Part shown: positions 31,060-39,631 of the stretch, piece after piece
Layout: each line of letters opens with the position of its first letter
How positions within the stretch are numbered: the stretch's first letter is position 1
Source: CF-118 sp035934385
GTDB lineage: Bacteria; Chloroflexota; Dormibacteria; Dormibacterales; Dormibacteraceae
Assembly (NCBI GenBank): GCA_035934385.1
Contig: DASYXY010000055.1
Span: 1 to 64,000 of the forward strand
Direction of reading: 5' to 3'
Length of the DNA stretch: 64,000 bases
The notes under the pieces: model-generated
Seen by the model: the letters and a program-made list of their open reading frames with translations, nothing else
Told to the model about the DNA's origin: nothing
Databases searched by the model: none
Made by a program: the position numbers and the translations under genes

Positions 31060-34000
31060 CTAGCCTTCTAGGGCGGCGATCCCCCGGCGCTCGCGATGGT
31101 TCGCGATCGCGGATCGGTACAGCTGAACGTACGTCTGCGCGGACCGCGACCACGACACGTCCTCGCTCATCGTTCTCCGCACGAGCCAGGACCACAGCGA
31201 GTGATGCCGGTAGGTCTCCCACGCGCGCACGATCGCGGCAAAAAATTGCCATGGGTCGTAGGCGTCGAAGCTGAAACCGTTGCCCGTCGAGGCCACCGGG
31301 TCGTAGTCCTTGATCGTGTCCGCCAGCCCGCCCGTCGCGCGCACGATCGGCACCGTCCCGTACCGCAGCGCGATCAGCTGGGCGAGTCCGCACGGCTCGA
31401 AGCGAGATGGCATCCACAGCATGTCGGCGCCGGCGTAGATGCGCTGCGCCAGCGCCGGGTCGAAGCCGATGACCGCGGCCACCGTGCCCGGCCTCTCGGC
31501 CGCCACCCGACGGAACATGTCCTCGTAGCGGCGGTCGCCGGTGCCGATCACCACGAGCTGCAGGCCGAGGCCGAGAATCGCAGGCAGCGCCTGCTCCACA
31601 AGGTCGAGGCCCTTCACGTCGTAGAAGCGCGACACCATCGCGCAGAGTGGCCGGTCGACCCGCTCGAGGCCAAGCTCGGTGCGCAGCTCCGCGCGGTCTA
31701 GCGCTTTCGCCTCGGGCGCCGTCGCCGAATAGTGGTGTGGGATGTTCGGGTCGCGCCCAGGATCGAACTGCTCGTAATCGATCCCGTTCACGATCCCGTA
31801 CAGCTTGTGGACGTTGGCGCGCAACACCTCGTCGAGCCCCTCGCCGAACTCGGGCGTCTGGATCTCGGCGGCGTACCGCTCGCTCACCGTGTTGACCACG
31901 TCGGCAAAGTGGATTCCTCGACCGAGGACGTTCACCACGTCGTCGAGCCCCGGGATGCCGACCCGCATCAGGCCCCACCTCTCGAGGCCGCCGAGCGTCA
32001 GGGCGCCGAAGCCGTACACGCCCTGCGCCGAAAGGTTGTGAATGGTCAGGGCCGTCGCAACATCGGAGAGCTGTCCGTCGCCGTACAGCCGGTCCAGCAG
32101 GTTGGGCACGAGCGCGCACTGCCAGTCATGGACATGGATCACGTCGGGTCGAAAGTCGAGTGGACCTAGCATCTCCAGCAAGGCGCGTGAGAAGTAGATG
32201 AAGCGCGCGTCATCGTCCCCGAAGCCGTACATGCTGTCCCGGTCGTACAGCTGCGGGCAGTCGACGAAGTAGACGGGCATGTCGTTGATACGGCCTTCGT
32301 AGATCGTGGCCTCGACCGGCTGGGTGCCCAGTGGAACCTGCAGGCCGCGAACCACCGGCACCAGGCCGTAATGCGCGATGTCGACCTGCCGGTACCGCGG
32401 CAGCACAGCGCGGACGTCATGGCCCAGTCGTCGCAGCTCTTTGGACAGTGACGCCGCCACGTCGGCGATGCCGCCCATCTTCGCGAAGGGCGCGAGCTCC
32501 GCCGCGGCGACCAGCACCTTCAGCGGCTTGCCGTGCTCTCCCTGCACGACGGTCGACACCCCTGGCACGCGCAGGCCAAGCGATCCGTTTGGCGGCACCT
32601 GCTCGATGTCGTGGCCGTCGCGGCTGACGATCAATGCAAGCTCGACCGGGTCACCGGCGCCACGGCCCAGCTGCGCGAACGGCACAGACAGGAAGAAAGG
32701 ATCCTGCACGTCCCACTCCGACTCGGGCGCCGCCTTCTGGGGCGGGTCGCTCACGCGCGCCAGCGTCAAGTGCCCGCCGGACGCCTGCGGCTCGATGCGG
32801 ATCACATACGCCGGCTCGAATCCGAATTCGGCAGCCGCGGCCAGGGGCAACGGCAGGTCGATGGATCCTTTCTGTCCGTCAGGGCCTGGCAGCCCCGAGC
32901 AGTAGAGCCAGAGGTTGATGTTCTGCGCCGCCAGGTCGGCGGCCGAACGTGGAGTGTCGATGCGGACGTACAGGCGCTCGGCGTCGTTGCCGTAGAAAAC
33001 CCGTTCCACCACGCCCGCGGGCCGGTGCAGAGCCCCGAACCCGGAGCCCACCTGATAGAAGCCGGCCTTTGTCCAGGCAGAGTCGTTGCGCGAAGCGGGG
33101 CGAATCTCCACCTGCGGGAGGCCGCGCTCAGGCGTCGGCGCCTTCTGGAGGATCGGCTGGAAGAGCCGCGCGGGCGCGCGCTGCCCCATCACCTTGTACA
33201 CGTTGCGCAGGTGCAGCCGGAACTGGTTGTCCCAGATCTGGTCCATGCCCGAGTCGTGCTTGGTGCTGAACCACCAGAACCAGTCGCTGCCTTCGGTGAT
33301 GAGGATCTCGCGCCATGCGTTCATCGCCTGGCTCGAATCGTGCGGGCGCAGCCGCGACTGCTCCTCCAGCCACGTGCGCGTGTCGGCCAGGAGGTCCCAC
33401 GCGGTGTTGTGATCGGGATCGCCGATCCACGTGTCGAGGCTCGCCCCGATCCAGCTGCCGGTGTGCAGGCGGTGCAGTTGCTGCTGGGGCGGATGCTCTT
33501 TCAGGAAATCGCCCACCGTGGTCGTGACGATGTCCGGGGCCGCCGTCTCCAGCTCGCCGTAGAGCGCGTTCAGGAAGTCGTGCCCGTCACGCGGATAGAA
33601 CTCCCAAGCGTTCTCTCCGTCGAGGGCGATGACGGCTAGATAGTCGTCATCGTTCTGCTGCTCGCGTATGCGCCGCAGGCGCGCCATCAGGTCGCGGGCC
33701 GCGTCGACCGACGACATGCGCTGGTAGTCGAAGCCGATCAAGTTGGAGAGCGTCGAGTCCCTGAAGACCATCGCCACCGACTGGCCTTCGCGGTCGATCC
33801 GGTAGGGCCGGTACAGCTGCGCGGGCACGTTCACCCGGCCCTCGGGATCGCGCCAGATGTGCGCGTCGATCGAGCGCGCGAGCACCTCCTCGTCGCTGAT
33901 CATCCAGTCGATGCCGGCGTGCACGGCCAGGCCGGCCACGCTCTCGCCGACCGCCATCTCCGACGGCCACATCCCACCGGGCCGGCGCCCGATCAGTCGT

Positions 34001-34749
34001 TCGAACAGGCCCTGCCCGAGCTCGATCTGCCGCTCGGCGTCCTCGCGGTGCGAGAAGTGACGCTCCGGCAGCCTGATCTGCGGGTTCGCCGTCCGCGCCG
34101 AGTCGACGTGGCACAGCAGCGGAAGGATCGGGTGGTAATAAGGAGAAAAGGTCAGCTCAGCCTGCCCGCGATCGGCCAGCTCCCTGTACTTCGGGATGAC
34201 CCTCGTCATGACCTCTGCCTGCGCCTCGAACAGAGGCTTCTTGTCCTTCTCCGCGAAGTCGCGGTCCTTCCTCTTCAGCTCGGACAGGCGCGGATCCGAA
34301 TCGACCCAGACCGGGTCGCACCACGCGAGGTTGAACCACACCTGCAGGTCGCGGATCTCCTGCGTGCTGAATTGCTCGTCGACTGAGCGCGAGGCCAGCT
34401 CGAGATAACGCGGCGACTGCTGCACGCGCAGCGCCCGCGGCGACTCGCGCATCCAGCGCAGAAGGAACGTGCGCTCTTCCGCCGACAGCTCGCCGGCGTC
34501 GCGGCTGCTGAGGTTCAGGAACAGGTCGACCGACCCCTCCTTGCCGTAGTCCTCGATCTGCGCCAGCAGCGAGGGCACGAGGTTGAAGGTGGCGCGCACG
34601 TTGGGGTACCCGTCCAGCAGCGCCGGCATCTTCAGGTAGTCCTTCGCGCAGCGCAGCCGCACCCAGGGCAGCAGGTAGGTGCTGGTGAGGTCGTCCTTGT
34701 AGTACGGCTGGTGCATGTGCCAGACGAAAGCAACGTGGAGGGGCTTCAC
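31060..34749 (-). CDS. fused GH57 glycoside hydrolase and glycogen synthase (GT5)
   Basis: A 1229-residue bifunctional protein. Residues 1-~560: GH57 catalytic domain (VAFVWHMHQPYY at the N-terminus, GMWPSEMAVGESV near the nucleophile region, ALDGENAWEFYPRDG). About 560-730: a beta-rich linker/carbohydrate-binding part. From ~735: GlgA-type ADP-glucose glycogen synthase (VAAAELAPFAKMGGIADV, VIHVHDWQCALVPNLL, MWMPSRFEPCGLAQLIALRYG-type donor site). It may elongate and remodel alpha-glucan in one chain. GTG at 34749. A structured 200-nt leader with an 18-nt copy of the gene start lies upstream. Confidence 0.9.
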   Translation of the reverse strand: MKPLHVAFVWHMHQPYYKDDLTSTYLLPWVRLRCAKDYLKMPALLDGYPNVRATFNLVPSLLAQIEDYGKEGSVDLFLNLSSRDAGELSAEERTFLLRWMRESPRALRVQQSPRYLELASRSVDEQFSTQEIRDLQVWFNLAWCDPVWVDSDPRLSELKRKDRDFAEKDKKPLFEAQAEVMTRVIPKYRELADRGQAELTFSPYYHPILPLLCHVDSARTANPQIRLPERHFSHREDAERQIELGQGLFERLIGRRPGGMWPSEMAVGESVAGLAVHAGIDWMISDEEVLARSIDAHIWRDPEGRVNVPAQLYRPYRIDREGQSVAMVFRDSTLSNLIGFDYQRMSSVDAARDLMARLRRIREQQNDDDYLAVIALDGENAWEFYPRDGHDFLNALYGELETAAPDIVTTTVGDFLKEHPPQQQLHRLHTGSWIGASLDTWIGDPDHNTAWDLLADTRTWLEEQSRLRPHDSSQAMNAWREILITEGSDWFWWFSTKHDSGMDQIWDNQFRLHLRNVYKVMGQRAPARLFQPILQKAPTPERGLPQVEIRPASRNDSAWTKAGFYQVGSGFGALHRPAGVVERVFYGNDAERLYVRIDTPRSAADLAAQNINLWLYCSGLPGPDGQKGSIDLPLPLAAAAEFGFEPAYVIRIEPQASGGHLTLARVSDPPQKAAPESEWDVQDPFFLSVPFAQLGRGAGDPVELALIVSRDGHDIEQVPPNGSLGLRVPGVSTVVQGEHGKPLKVLVAAAELAPFAKMGGIADVAASLSKELRRLGHDVRAVLPRYRQVDIAHYGLVPVVRGLQVPLGTQPVEATIYEGRINDMPVYFVDCPQLYDRDSMYGFGDDDARFIYFSRALLEMLGPLDFRPDVIHVHDWQCALVPNLLDRLYGDGQLSDVATALTIHNLSAQGVYGFGALTLGGLERWGLMRVGIPGLDDVVNVLGRGIHFADVVNTVSERYAAEIQTPEFGEGLDEVLRANVHKLYGIVNGIDYEQFDPGRDPNIPHHYSATAPEAKALDRAELRTELGLERVDRPLCAMVSRFYDVKGLDLVEQALPAILGLGLQLVVIGTGDRRYEDMFRRVAAERPGTVAAVIGFDPALAQRIYAGADMLWMPSRFEPCGLAQLIALRYGTVPIVRATGGLADTIKDYDPVASTGNGFSFDAYDPWQFFAAIVRAWETYRHHSLWSWLVRRTMSEDVSWSRSAQTYVQLYRSAIANHRERRGIAALEG
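34731..34748. repeat. 18-bp direct repeat, copy 1 (at the GH57-GlgA start codon)
   Basis: CAACGTGGAGGGGCTTCA on the plus strand, identical to 34938-34955, 207 nt away. On the minus strand it covers codons 1-6 of the real gene start. Confidence 0.75.
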
Positions 34750-34970
34750 CGTGCGTTTACCGACTTCGCGTGGCAGGGGCGGCCGAGTTCACCTCGGCCG
34801 CGACTCCGCATCCCATTTTGCTGCAGCCCGTGGCCTGGCGAAATCAGATCAGATAGTCCTTTGCAGGAGGGAGAGCAGCCTGCCGGCGAAGCCGTGCAGG
34901 CGATGAGAGGGAACCTGCGGGTTCCCGCTCATAAGCTCAACGTGGAGGGGCTTCATCAGGCTCTAGGTTA
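34750..34970 (-). promoter_or_regulatory. structured leader and promoter of the GH57-GlgA gene
   Basis: A TAACCT -10 box (34970-34965) lies 8 nt before an ATG at 34956 that begins a copy of the gene's first codons but runs into a stop after 35 codons. Between this and the real GTG at 34749 are three strong stem-loops: 34909-34926 (7 bp, 4-nt loop), 34878-34901 (6+4 bp, 3-nt loop) and 34781-34799 (7 bp, 5-nt loop). No known riboswitch motif is recognised. Confidence 0.5.
34938..34955. repeat. 18-bp direct repeat, copy 2 (upstream vestigial start)
   Basis: Second copy of CAACGTGGAGGGGCTTCA. Here the minus strand reads ATG AAG CCC CTC CAC GTT, with its own -10 box, whereas copy 1 has GTG in place of ATG. 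Confidence 0.75.
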
Positions 34971-36308
34971 CTGTCGGCGCGTCGCCGCTCGCCGTCGCGC
35001 GGGCTTCGGCGACGGCTTGTCCGCACCCTCGAGGCGAACCGCCTGCTGGGCAGCCGCGAGGTCGATGCGCAGAAGCAGCTGGTCGATGACCTTCTCCCAC
35101 TCGTAGTCACGCGCGGTTGCGAGCCCGCGCTTGCGAATCGAGGCCGCCAGGCCTGGCCGCTCCTTGATCAGGCGCAGGAGGGTCACGACCTCGACCGGAT
35201 CGTCCGTCTCGAGTACGAGCGCGTTGCGGAACGCGTCGGCGTAGTCCTCGCCCGTGGAACCGGTGATTGCGAGACCGCCGGCTGCCATCACCTCGAGGCC
35301 CACCAGCCCGAAGGGCTCGTGCCCGGAGTTCGCAAGCACCGCGTCGCAAGCGACGTAGATGAGCTCGAGCACTTCGTCGTTGATGTAGCTGGTCACGCTG
35401 ATCACGTCAGCGCTGGGGTGCGACCGGAGCGCCGTCGCCAGCCCGGCCGGCTCGTCGGGCGCTTTGACGTCAGCCACGTGCAGGCCAAGGCCACGCGCGT
35501 GCAGCATCACCTCCGCCCCATGCGGCTCTCGTCCGCCGCGCATGAGCAGCCGGACTCGACTGCCGCTCTGCTTGAGATAGGCCATGGCCGTAACGGCCAT
35601 CAGCCAGCGTTTGTCCGGATCGAAACGGCCGATCTTGAAGCACAGATGATCCGCGGCAGCTGCCTCGCGCAGCTCGGCGATGGCCTCGCCAAAGTCGCGA
35701 GCATCCGTCAAGCCCGGCACTCCGTTGGGGACGACGATCGGGTTCTGACCCCACTCCCACATCCGGAACTTCATGTAGCGGCTGACGGTCGTGATGGTCG
35801 ATGCGTAGGCGAGCGCGCCCCAGTTGATGCGCTGGAAGCCGAAGGTGTTGTTCGCGTTCCACAGCATCACGACGCGGTCCCGCAGCCCGCGGTAGTACAG
35901 CGAGTCGGAAAGCAGGTTGACGGTCGCGGCGGTCTGCCACTCCTCAGCGAGCACCACGACGTTGCGACCCGACTCGATCGCCGGCGCGATTATCCCGTCG
36001 ACCACGGCAGGAGGGACGCTGCGGTCCCAGTCCCGCAGCTTCTCCTCCTCCCCGTCGTACACGCCTCCCCGGTGAAACGCCGACAGCCACTGGCACCAGC
36101 GGTGGTAGTGCAGGCGGCCGCGCTCGTGCGCCTCCTCGCTCGGCAGCTCCGGGTCACCGATGAAGAAGAGATGTGTTTCATAGCCCAGGGTGGCGAGCGT
36201 CCGCGACAGGCCCTTGACGCGCACGCCGAGGCCGCCGGCCTGGCTGTACACGTCCGGACCCTCGAAGCTGAGGATCACGAAAATGGTTCGCTCGGGCGTC
36301 ACCTGCAC
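34968..36308 (-). CDS. family 4-like glycosyltransferase (GT-B)
   Basis: About 446 residues with two Rossmann domains. N-terminal FVILSFEGPDVYSQAGGLGVRVKGLSRTLATLGYETHLF is the glycogen-synthase/GT4-type acceptor loop (split here only by description). KIGRFDPDKRWLMAV starts the C-terminal donor domain, and NSGHEPFGLVGLEVMAAGGLAI holds the ExxxxxxxE-like donor site. The C-terminus is a basic Lys/Arg tail. GTG at 36308 (another at 36302). It starts just after the phosphatase-family gene and may act in the same glucan or glucosylglycerol-type pathway; the substrate is unknown. Confidence 0.8.
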   Translation of the reverse strand: MQVTPERTIFVILSFEGPDVYSQAGGLGVRVKGLSRTLATLGYETHLFFIGDPELPSEEAHERGRLHYHRWCQWLSAFHRGGVYDGEEEKLRDWDRSVPPAVVDGIIAPAIESGRNVVVLAEEWQTAATVNLLSDSLYYRGLRDRVVMLWNANNTFGFQRINWGALAYASTITTVSRYMKFRMWEWGQNPIVVPNGVPGLTDARDFGEAIAELREAAAADHLCFKIGRFDPDKRWLMAVTAMAYLKQSGSRVRLLMRGGREPHGAEVMLHARGLGLHVADVKAPDEPAGLATALRSHPSADVISVTSYINDEVLELIYVACDAVLANSGHEPFGLVGLEVMAAGGLAITGSTGEDYADAFRNALVLETDDPVEVVTLLRLIKERPGLAASIRKRGLATARDYEWEKVIDQLLLRIDLAAAQQAVRLEGADKPSPKPARRRAATRRQ

Positions 36309-36312
36309 GGCG

Positions 36313-37080
36313 TCAATCGCCCGCGAACGCGCGCAACGCCAACTTGTGTGACGGTGCGTCCGGCGCGCACAGCAGCGTAGTGCGCGTCTGCAGCGTGCAC
36401 TCGAGCGATTCGAGCGAGCTCCCATGCAGGTCCGTGGCTACGCCGCCGGTCTCGCTGAGGAGCAGGAGACCGGCCGTCATGTCGAACACACGCATCGGCA
36501 CCGGGGCGCAGAACGCGTCGAGCGCTCCCGCCGCCGTGTGCGCCATCGACAGCGCCATCGCCCCAAGGATGCGCACCTTGCCAGATCGCGCGACCAGGGG
36601 TCCGGCGACACCCAGCGAGCGGGTGGAGCTCTCGAGGCCGAGCAGCTGGATGCGATCCGCGCGCTCGCGCGGGATGACCGAGATCGGGCGGCCGTTGCGC
36701 TTCGCCCCGTGCCCCTTGATCGCCGTCCACCTCTCGCCGCTGACGATGTTGACGACGCATCCCACAGTCGCATCACCGACAGTCGGTCCCTCGAGCAGGG
36801 CCATCATCACGTTGTAGAACGGAATCCCCTGCTTGGCGTTCAGGCTGCCGTCCACGGGGTCCACGACCACCAGCGGATGTGGCGCGCCGAACGAGCGGAG
36901 TCCCACCTCTTCGGACAGCACAGAGAAACGAATGCCGCGATCAGCGATCGCCTGCAGCTCTTCAAACACCACCGCCTCTGCGGCGCGATCGAGCTCCATC
37001 GTGCGGTCGCCGCCCGCACCCATCGCAAGCTGATGCCGGCCGGCCTCCGTGCCGGCGAGCGGCGTGACGACGTCGCGCAC
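36313..37080 (-). CDS. inositol monophosphatase/FBPase family phosphatase
   Basis: Mg-dependent phosphatase of the IMPase/archaeal FBPase group, 255 residues from the GTG at 37080. LSEEVGL (first metal Glu), VVDPVDGSLNAKQG (the DPxDGS metal site) and VRILGAMALSMAHTAAGALDAF with MRVFDMTAGLLLLSETGG (the second metal Asp in the FDMTAG segment) are all present. Coding-like sequence in frame upstream (DLTRSQWLDTFLRIGARV) suggests the real start lies near 37134, at an ATC codon. Partner of the GT4 gene downstream. Confidence 0.85.
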   Translation of the reverse strand: MRDVVTPLAGTEAGRHQLAMGAGGDRTMELDRAAEAVVFEELQAIADRGIRFSVLSEEVGLRSFGAPHPLVVVDPVDGSLNAKQGIPFYNVMMALLEGPTVGDATVGCVVNIVSGERWTAIKGHGAKRNGRPISVIPRERADRIQLLGLESSTRSLGVAGPLVARSGKVRILGAMALSMAHTAAGALDAFCAPVPMRVFDMTAGLLLLSETGGVATDLHGSSLESLECTLQTRTTLLCAPDAPSHKLALRAFAGD

Positions 37081-37141
37081 GCGCGCACCTATGCGGAGAA
37101 ATGTGTCGAGCCACTGCGACCGCGTCAGGTCGATGGGCGTC

Positions 37142-37426
37142 TCAGGGTTCGACGGGTGTGGCGGCGGGGTCCACCCTGCGGCGGCGGCGGCGCCGGCGCT
37201 CGACCACGATCGTGATCAGGTAGGGCTGCTGCATCGCCCATACGCGCTCGATGAGCTGCGGGATGGCGATGGAATGCGGCCGCTCGATGCCAAGCAGGAT
37301 GAGACGCTCCGCCAGCGCGTCGGCGAGCTCGGTCCTGTCGTGCAGGTTCATCTGCTCCAGGGTTTCGAGGATGTCGTCAAGACGCCGCAGACTTGACCTG
37401 CGCTCCTGATCCTCAGGACGGATCAT
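37142..37426 (-). CDS. small protein with Arg tract, unknown function
   Basis: 94 residues. A helical N-terminal half (SLRRLDDILETLEQMNLHDR, DALAERLILLGI) is followed by a hydrophobic strand (YLITIVV) and a run of eight consecutive arginines. I do not recognise the family. The basic tract suggests binding to nucleic acid or membrane lipid. It ends 8 nt before the proposed extended start of the phosphatase gene. Confidence 0.55.
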   Translation of the reverse strand: MIRPEDQERRSSLRRLDDILETLEQMNLHDRTELADALAERLILLGIERPHSIAIPQLIERVWAMQQPYLITIVVERRRRRRRRVDPAATPVEP

Positions 37427-37439
37427 CGCGCCTTAGAGC

Positions 37440-38312
37440 TTATATCGCTGTGACTTGCGACAGGGCAAGGGCCACCTCGTCCGGCCGTTCGAACTGGAGC
37501 CAGTGCCCGGCGCCTTCCAGCACCTCGAGGTGAAAACGCCCCTTCACGTGCGCCCTTGTCTGCTCCGCCTGCCGGCGCCCCAGCGCGGGATCGTTGTCGC
37601 CCCATAGAAGCTGGGTCGGCGACGTGATGTCGCCCATGCGCTGCAACCGCTCCCACGCGGCGCCACCGGTTTTCAGGTTCGCGCGGTAGTAATTGAGACC
37701 CGCTGTCAGGCGGCCCGGGCGCGTCATGGAGCGCACGAACCCGTCCACCACACGCTCCGGGATCGCGTCCGGGTTCGGACCGATGCGGTAGGTCGCACGC
37801 AGCCTCATGTTGTCCTGATCGGTAAGGACCCGCTCGGCCTTGCCGGCCTGAATGAAGAGCCCGATGTAGCTCGAGCGTGCCTCCTGGTCGGGATCCTCTC
37901 GGCTGGCCGCGGCGAGCGCAGCCGGATGCCCGACCGAGAGCGCGGTCAGCGTCGTCGTCATGTCCGGGTGCGTGGCGGCGAAGTACCACGCGATCACGGC
38001 GCCCCAGTCATGCCCTGCGATGTGAGCCGACTTGCGACCGAACGATTCGATGAGACCCCTGGCGTCGGCGACCAGGTGGTCGAGGCCGTAGTTCTCCACA
38101 CCCTCCGGCGCGTCGGTAAGCCCGTAGCCACGCAGGTCCGGCGCCACCGCGAGGAAACCCGCATGCGCCAGCACGTGCAGCTGGCGCGCCCACGACTCGG
38201 CCCCCTCTGGAAAGCCGTGCATCATCAGCACCATGTCGCCGTCAGGCGGACCCTCGACGAGCGTGCGAAATCGAAGTCCATTGGCGTTGACCATGTGAGT
38301 GCTGGCGGTCAC
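37440..38312 (-). CDS. alpha/beta hydrolase, epoxide hydrolase-like
   Basis: 290 residues. HGFPEG forms the oxyanion-hole turn, the nucleophile elbow GHDWGA has Asp as the nucleophile, as in epoxide hydrolases and haloalkane dehalogenases, and the catalytic His is in GAGHWLQFERPDE near the C-terminus. LLWGDNDPALG precedes it. The two lid Tyr residues expected of epoxide hydrolases may be Y in SSYIGLF and NYYRANL. It follows the next hydrolase by a 4-nt overlap. Confidence 0.85.
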   Translation of the reverse strand: MTASTHMVNANGLRFRTLVEGPPDGDMVLMMHGFPEGAESWARQLHVLAHAGFLAVAPDLRGYGLTDAPEGVENYGLDHLVADARGLIESFGRKSAHIAGHDWGAVIAWYFAATHPDMTTTLTALSVGHPAALAAASREDPDQEARSSYIGLFIQAGKAERVLTDQDNMRLRATYRIGPNPDAIPERVVDGFVRSMTRPGRLTAGLNYYRANLKTGGAAWERLQRMGDITSPTQLLWGDNDPALGRRQAEQTRAHVKGRFHLEVLEGAGHWLQFERPDEVALALSQVTAI

Positions 38313-38848
38313 GGCAGGGACTTCACGAAGGCCGCCGCCACGTCAAGCGCCTGGTCCAGCACCGCGAGCAGGCCGTGGCCTTGCCCCGGAAAGATCTCGA
38401 ACTTGGCGTTGGGGACCACCTTGACCCACTTCTTCAGCAGGTCGATTCGCGCGAACGGGTCGCGGTCTCCGCTCATGAACAGCACGGGACAGCGGATCTG
38501 TTTGAAGTGGTCGGTGCGCAGCTGGTCGGGGAAACCCGGCCGGTGTAGTGGATAGGAGAACAGGACGAGGCCGGCGAATTGCGCCTCGACGGCGGCCAGG
38601 CTGGCCATCCGACCTCCATAAGACTGCCCGCCACCGACCACGTCACGTCCGGCGCGCGCGACGAAGGCCTGGACCGCGCGCTCCACGTTGCTCTTCGGCA
38701 GGTCGAGCGCCAACGCGTCGATGCCGCGCGCCTTGAACCCGACCACGTATGGCTTCATCGATGCCGCGGTGCCCGACGCGCCGTGACCGAGAACGATTTT
38801 CACGACTGCTGCCTTGTGGAAAAAGTCGATGAGTAAGTCACGGCGCAT
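38309..38848 (-). CDS. alpha/beta hydrolase, KANL3/Tex30-like
   Basis: 179 residues or, from the GTG at 38803, 164. LGHGASGTAASM is the oxyanion loop, GGQSYGGRMAS the nucleophile elbow with Ser, and GDRDPFA and GQGHGLL the acid and His positions. This compact 'dienelactone hydrolase-like' group has no fixed substrate. It overlaps the epoxide-hydrolase-like gene by 4 nt. Confidence 0.8.
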   Translation of the reverse strand: MRRDLLIDFFHKAAVVKIVLGHGASGTAASMKPYVVGFKARGIDALALDLPKSNVERAVQAFVARAGRDVVGGGQSYGGRMASLAAVEAQFAGLVLFSYPLHRPGFPDQLRTDHFKQIRCPVLFMSGDRDPFARIDLLKKWVKVVPNAKFEIFPGQGHGLLAVLDQALDVAAAFVKSLP

Positions 38849-39280
38849 CCAAAAACGCGCTCATCGAGTGTGAAGAAGAGCTCCGTCGCGCCGCGCGCGA
38901 CCATGGCTTCATGCATTTCGAAATGACGTCGTGAGACATCGTGATGGAGTCGCGTCGCAGTTTTTCGACGGCATGTCTAGCGAAAAAAATCTTAGCTACC
39001 CATTGACGAACGCGATGCACACGATGTATCAAGTCACTCTGTATGGCGTATCTACTCGCGATTGCCACCACAGAGGCAATGGACCCGACGCGAGTCAGCG
39101 ACCCATTTCGCACAGCCACCAACGTCGTGATGGCCTTTTCGTTCAGGTCTTGCGGCGAAACCCATGGGGTTGCAGAGGAGGTAGGTGCAGGACAGGACGT
39201 AGATCGCGTCTCACCAAGAGAAGCTGATCACCAAACCATGGAACCTCGGGTCCTCATCACTGAGAAGGAGGTGCACGAAC
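38849..39280 (+). other. 432-nt intergenic region, probable promoter and long leader
   Basis: I see no gene here. It is more AT-rich than its surroundings. TTGACG (39003-39008), an 18-nt spacer and TATCAA (39027-39032) make a plausible promoter for the Lys/Ala peptide gene, leaving a leader of about 240 nt. CGTCG-cagttttt-CGACG upstream could fold as a hairpin. Confidence 0.35.
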
Positions 39281-39346
39281 ATGGCTGCTAAGAAGAAGGC
39301 CGCGAAGAAGCCTGCTGCCAAGAAGAAGGCCGCGAAGAAGAGGTAA
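39281..39346 (+). CDS. 21-residue Lys/Ala-rich peptide
   Basis: A tiny gene: ATG at 39281 and TAA at 39344-39346. The product is built of AAKKKAAKKP-type repeats: 10 Lys, 8 Ala, 1 Pro, 1 Arg and the Met. It has a very strong Shine-Dalgarno (AAGGAGGTG, 39265-39273) 7-8 nt upstream and an intrinsic terminator 40 nt downstream, so it looks like a complete, well-expressed unit. The sequence resembles the C-terminal tails of histone H1-like and HU-like proteins, without their folded domain. Too short for the usual gene finders. Confidence 0.7.
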   Translation: MAAKKKAAKKPAAKKKAAKKR

Positions 39347-39385
39347 GAGCCTCTTCTAGCGATTCGTAAATCGGAAATCGCTTTG

Positions 39386-39420
39386 CGCCGGGGTTCTGTG
39401 GAGCCCCGGCGTTCTTGTTT
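39386..39420 (+). terminator. intrinsic terminator after the Lys/Ala peptide gene
   Basis: CGCCGGGG (39386-39393) pairs with CCCCGGCG (39404-39411) across a 10-nt loop and is followed by TTCTTGTTT. A classic rho-independent terminator. Confidence 0.85.
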
Positions 39421-39545
39421 CTCAGAGGTTGTGAGGCGATGACGACGAGCCGTTCCGTCACCGAGCGCTTTGATGTGTGACTCCACCAGCTCTGCGTCCT
39501 CGTAGACGTTGACTTCGACCTGTCCGTCACTCAAGCAATAAATTC

Positions 39546-39574
39546 TTGACTCTCGAACATCTGTTCGATAACCT
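39546..39574 (+). promoter_or_regulatory. SOS promoter of the imuA-imuB-dnaE2 operon
   Basis: TTGACT (39546-39551), a 17-nt spacer and TAACCT (39569-39574) form the promoter; the LexA box fills the spacer. Transcription would start near 39581, about 50 nt before the imuA ATG. Confidence 0.8.
39554..39567. promoter_or_regulatory. LexA (SOS) box
   Basis: CGAACATCTGTTCG is a perfect match to the Gram-positive/actinobacterial LexA operator CGAAC-N4-GTTCG. Its position between -35 and -10 implies direct repression. Confidence 0.9.
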
Positions 39575-39631
39575 ATGCACAGCCTCCATCTCGCCGCCTG
39601 CGTCAAACCCCGGAGGCAAAGCAAGGGAGAG

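Noticed and set aside
34711..35106. 131-residue plus-strand frame across the GH57-GlgA leader
   Set aside because: It spans the 18-bp repeats and three hairpins and has no domain; the DNA is better explained as a leader.
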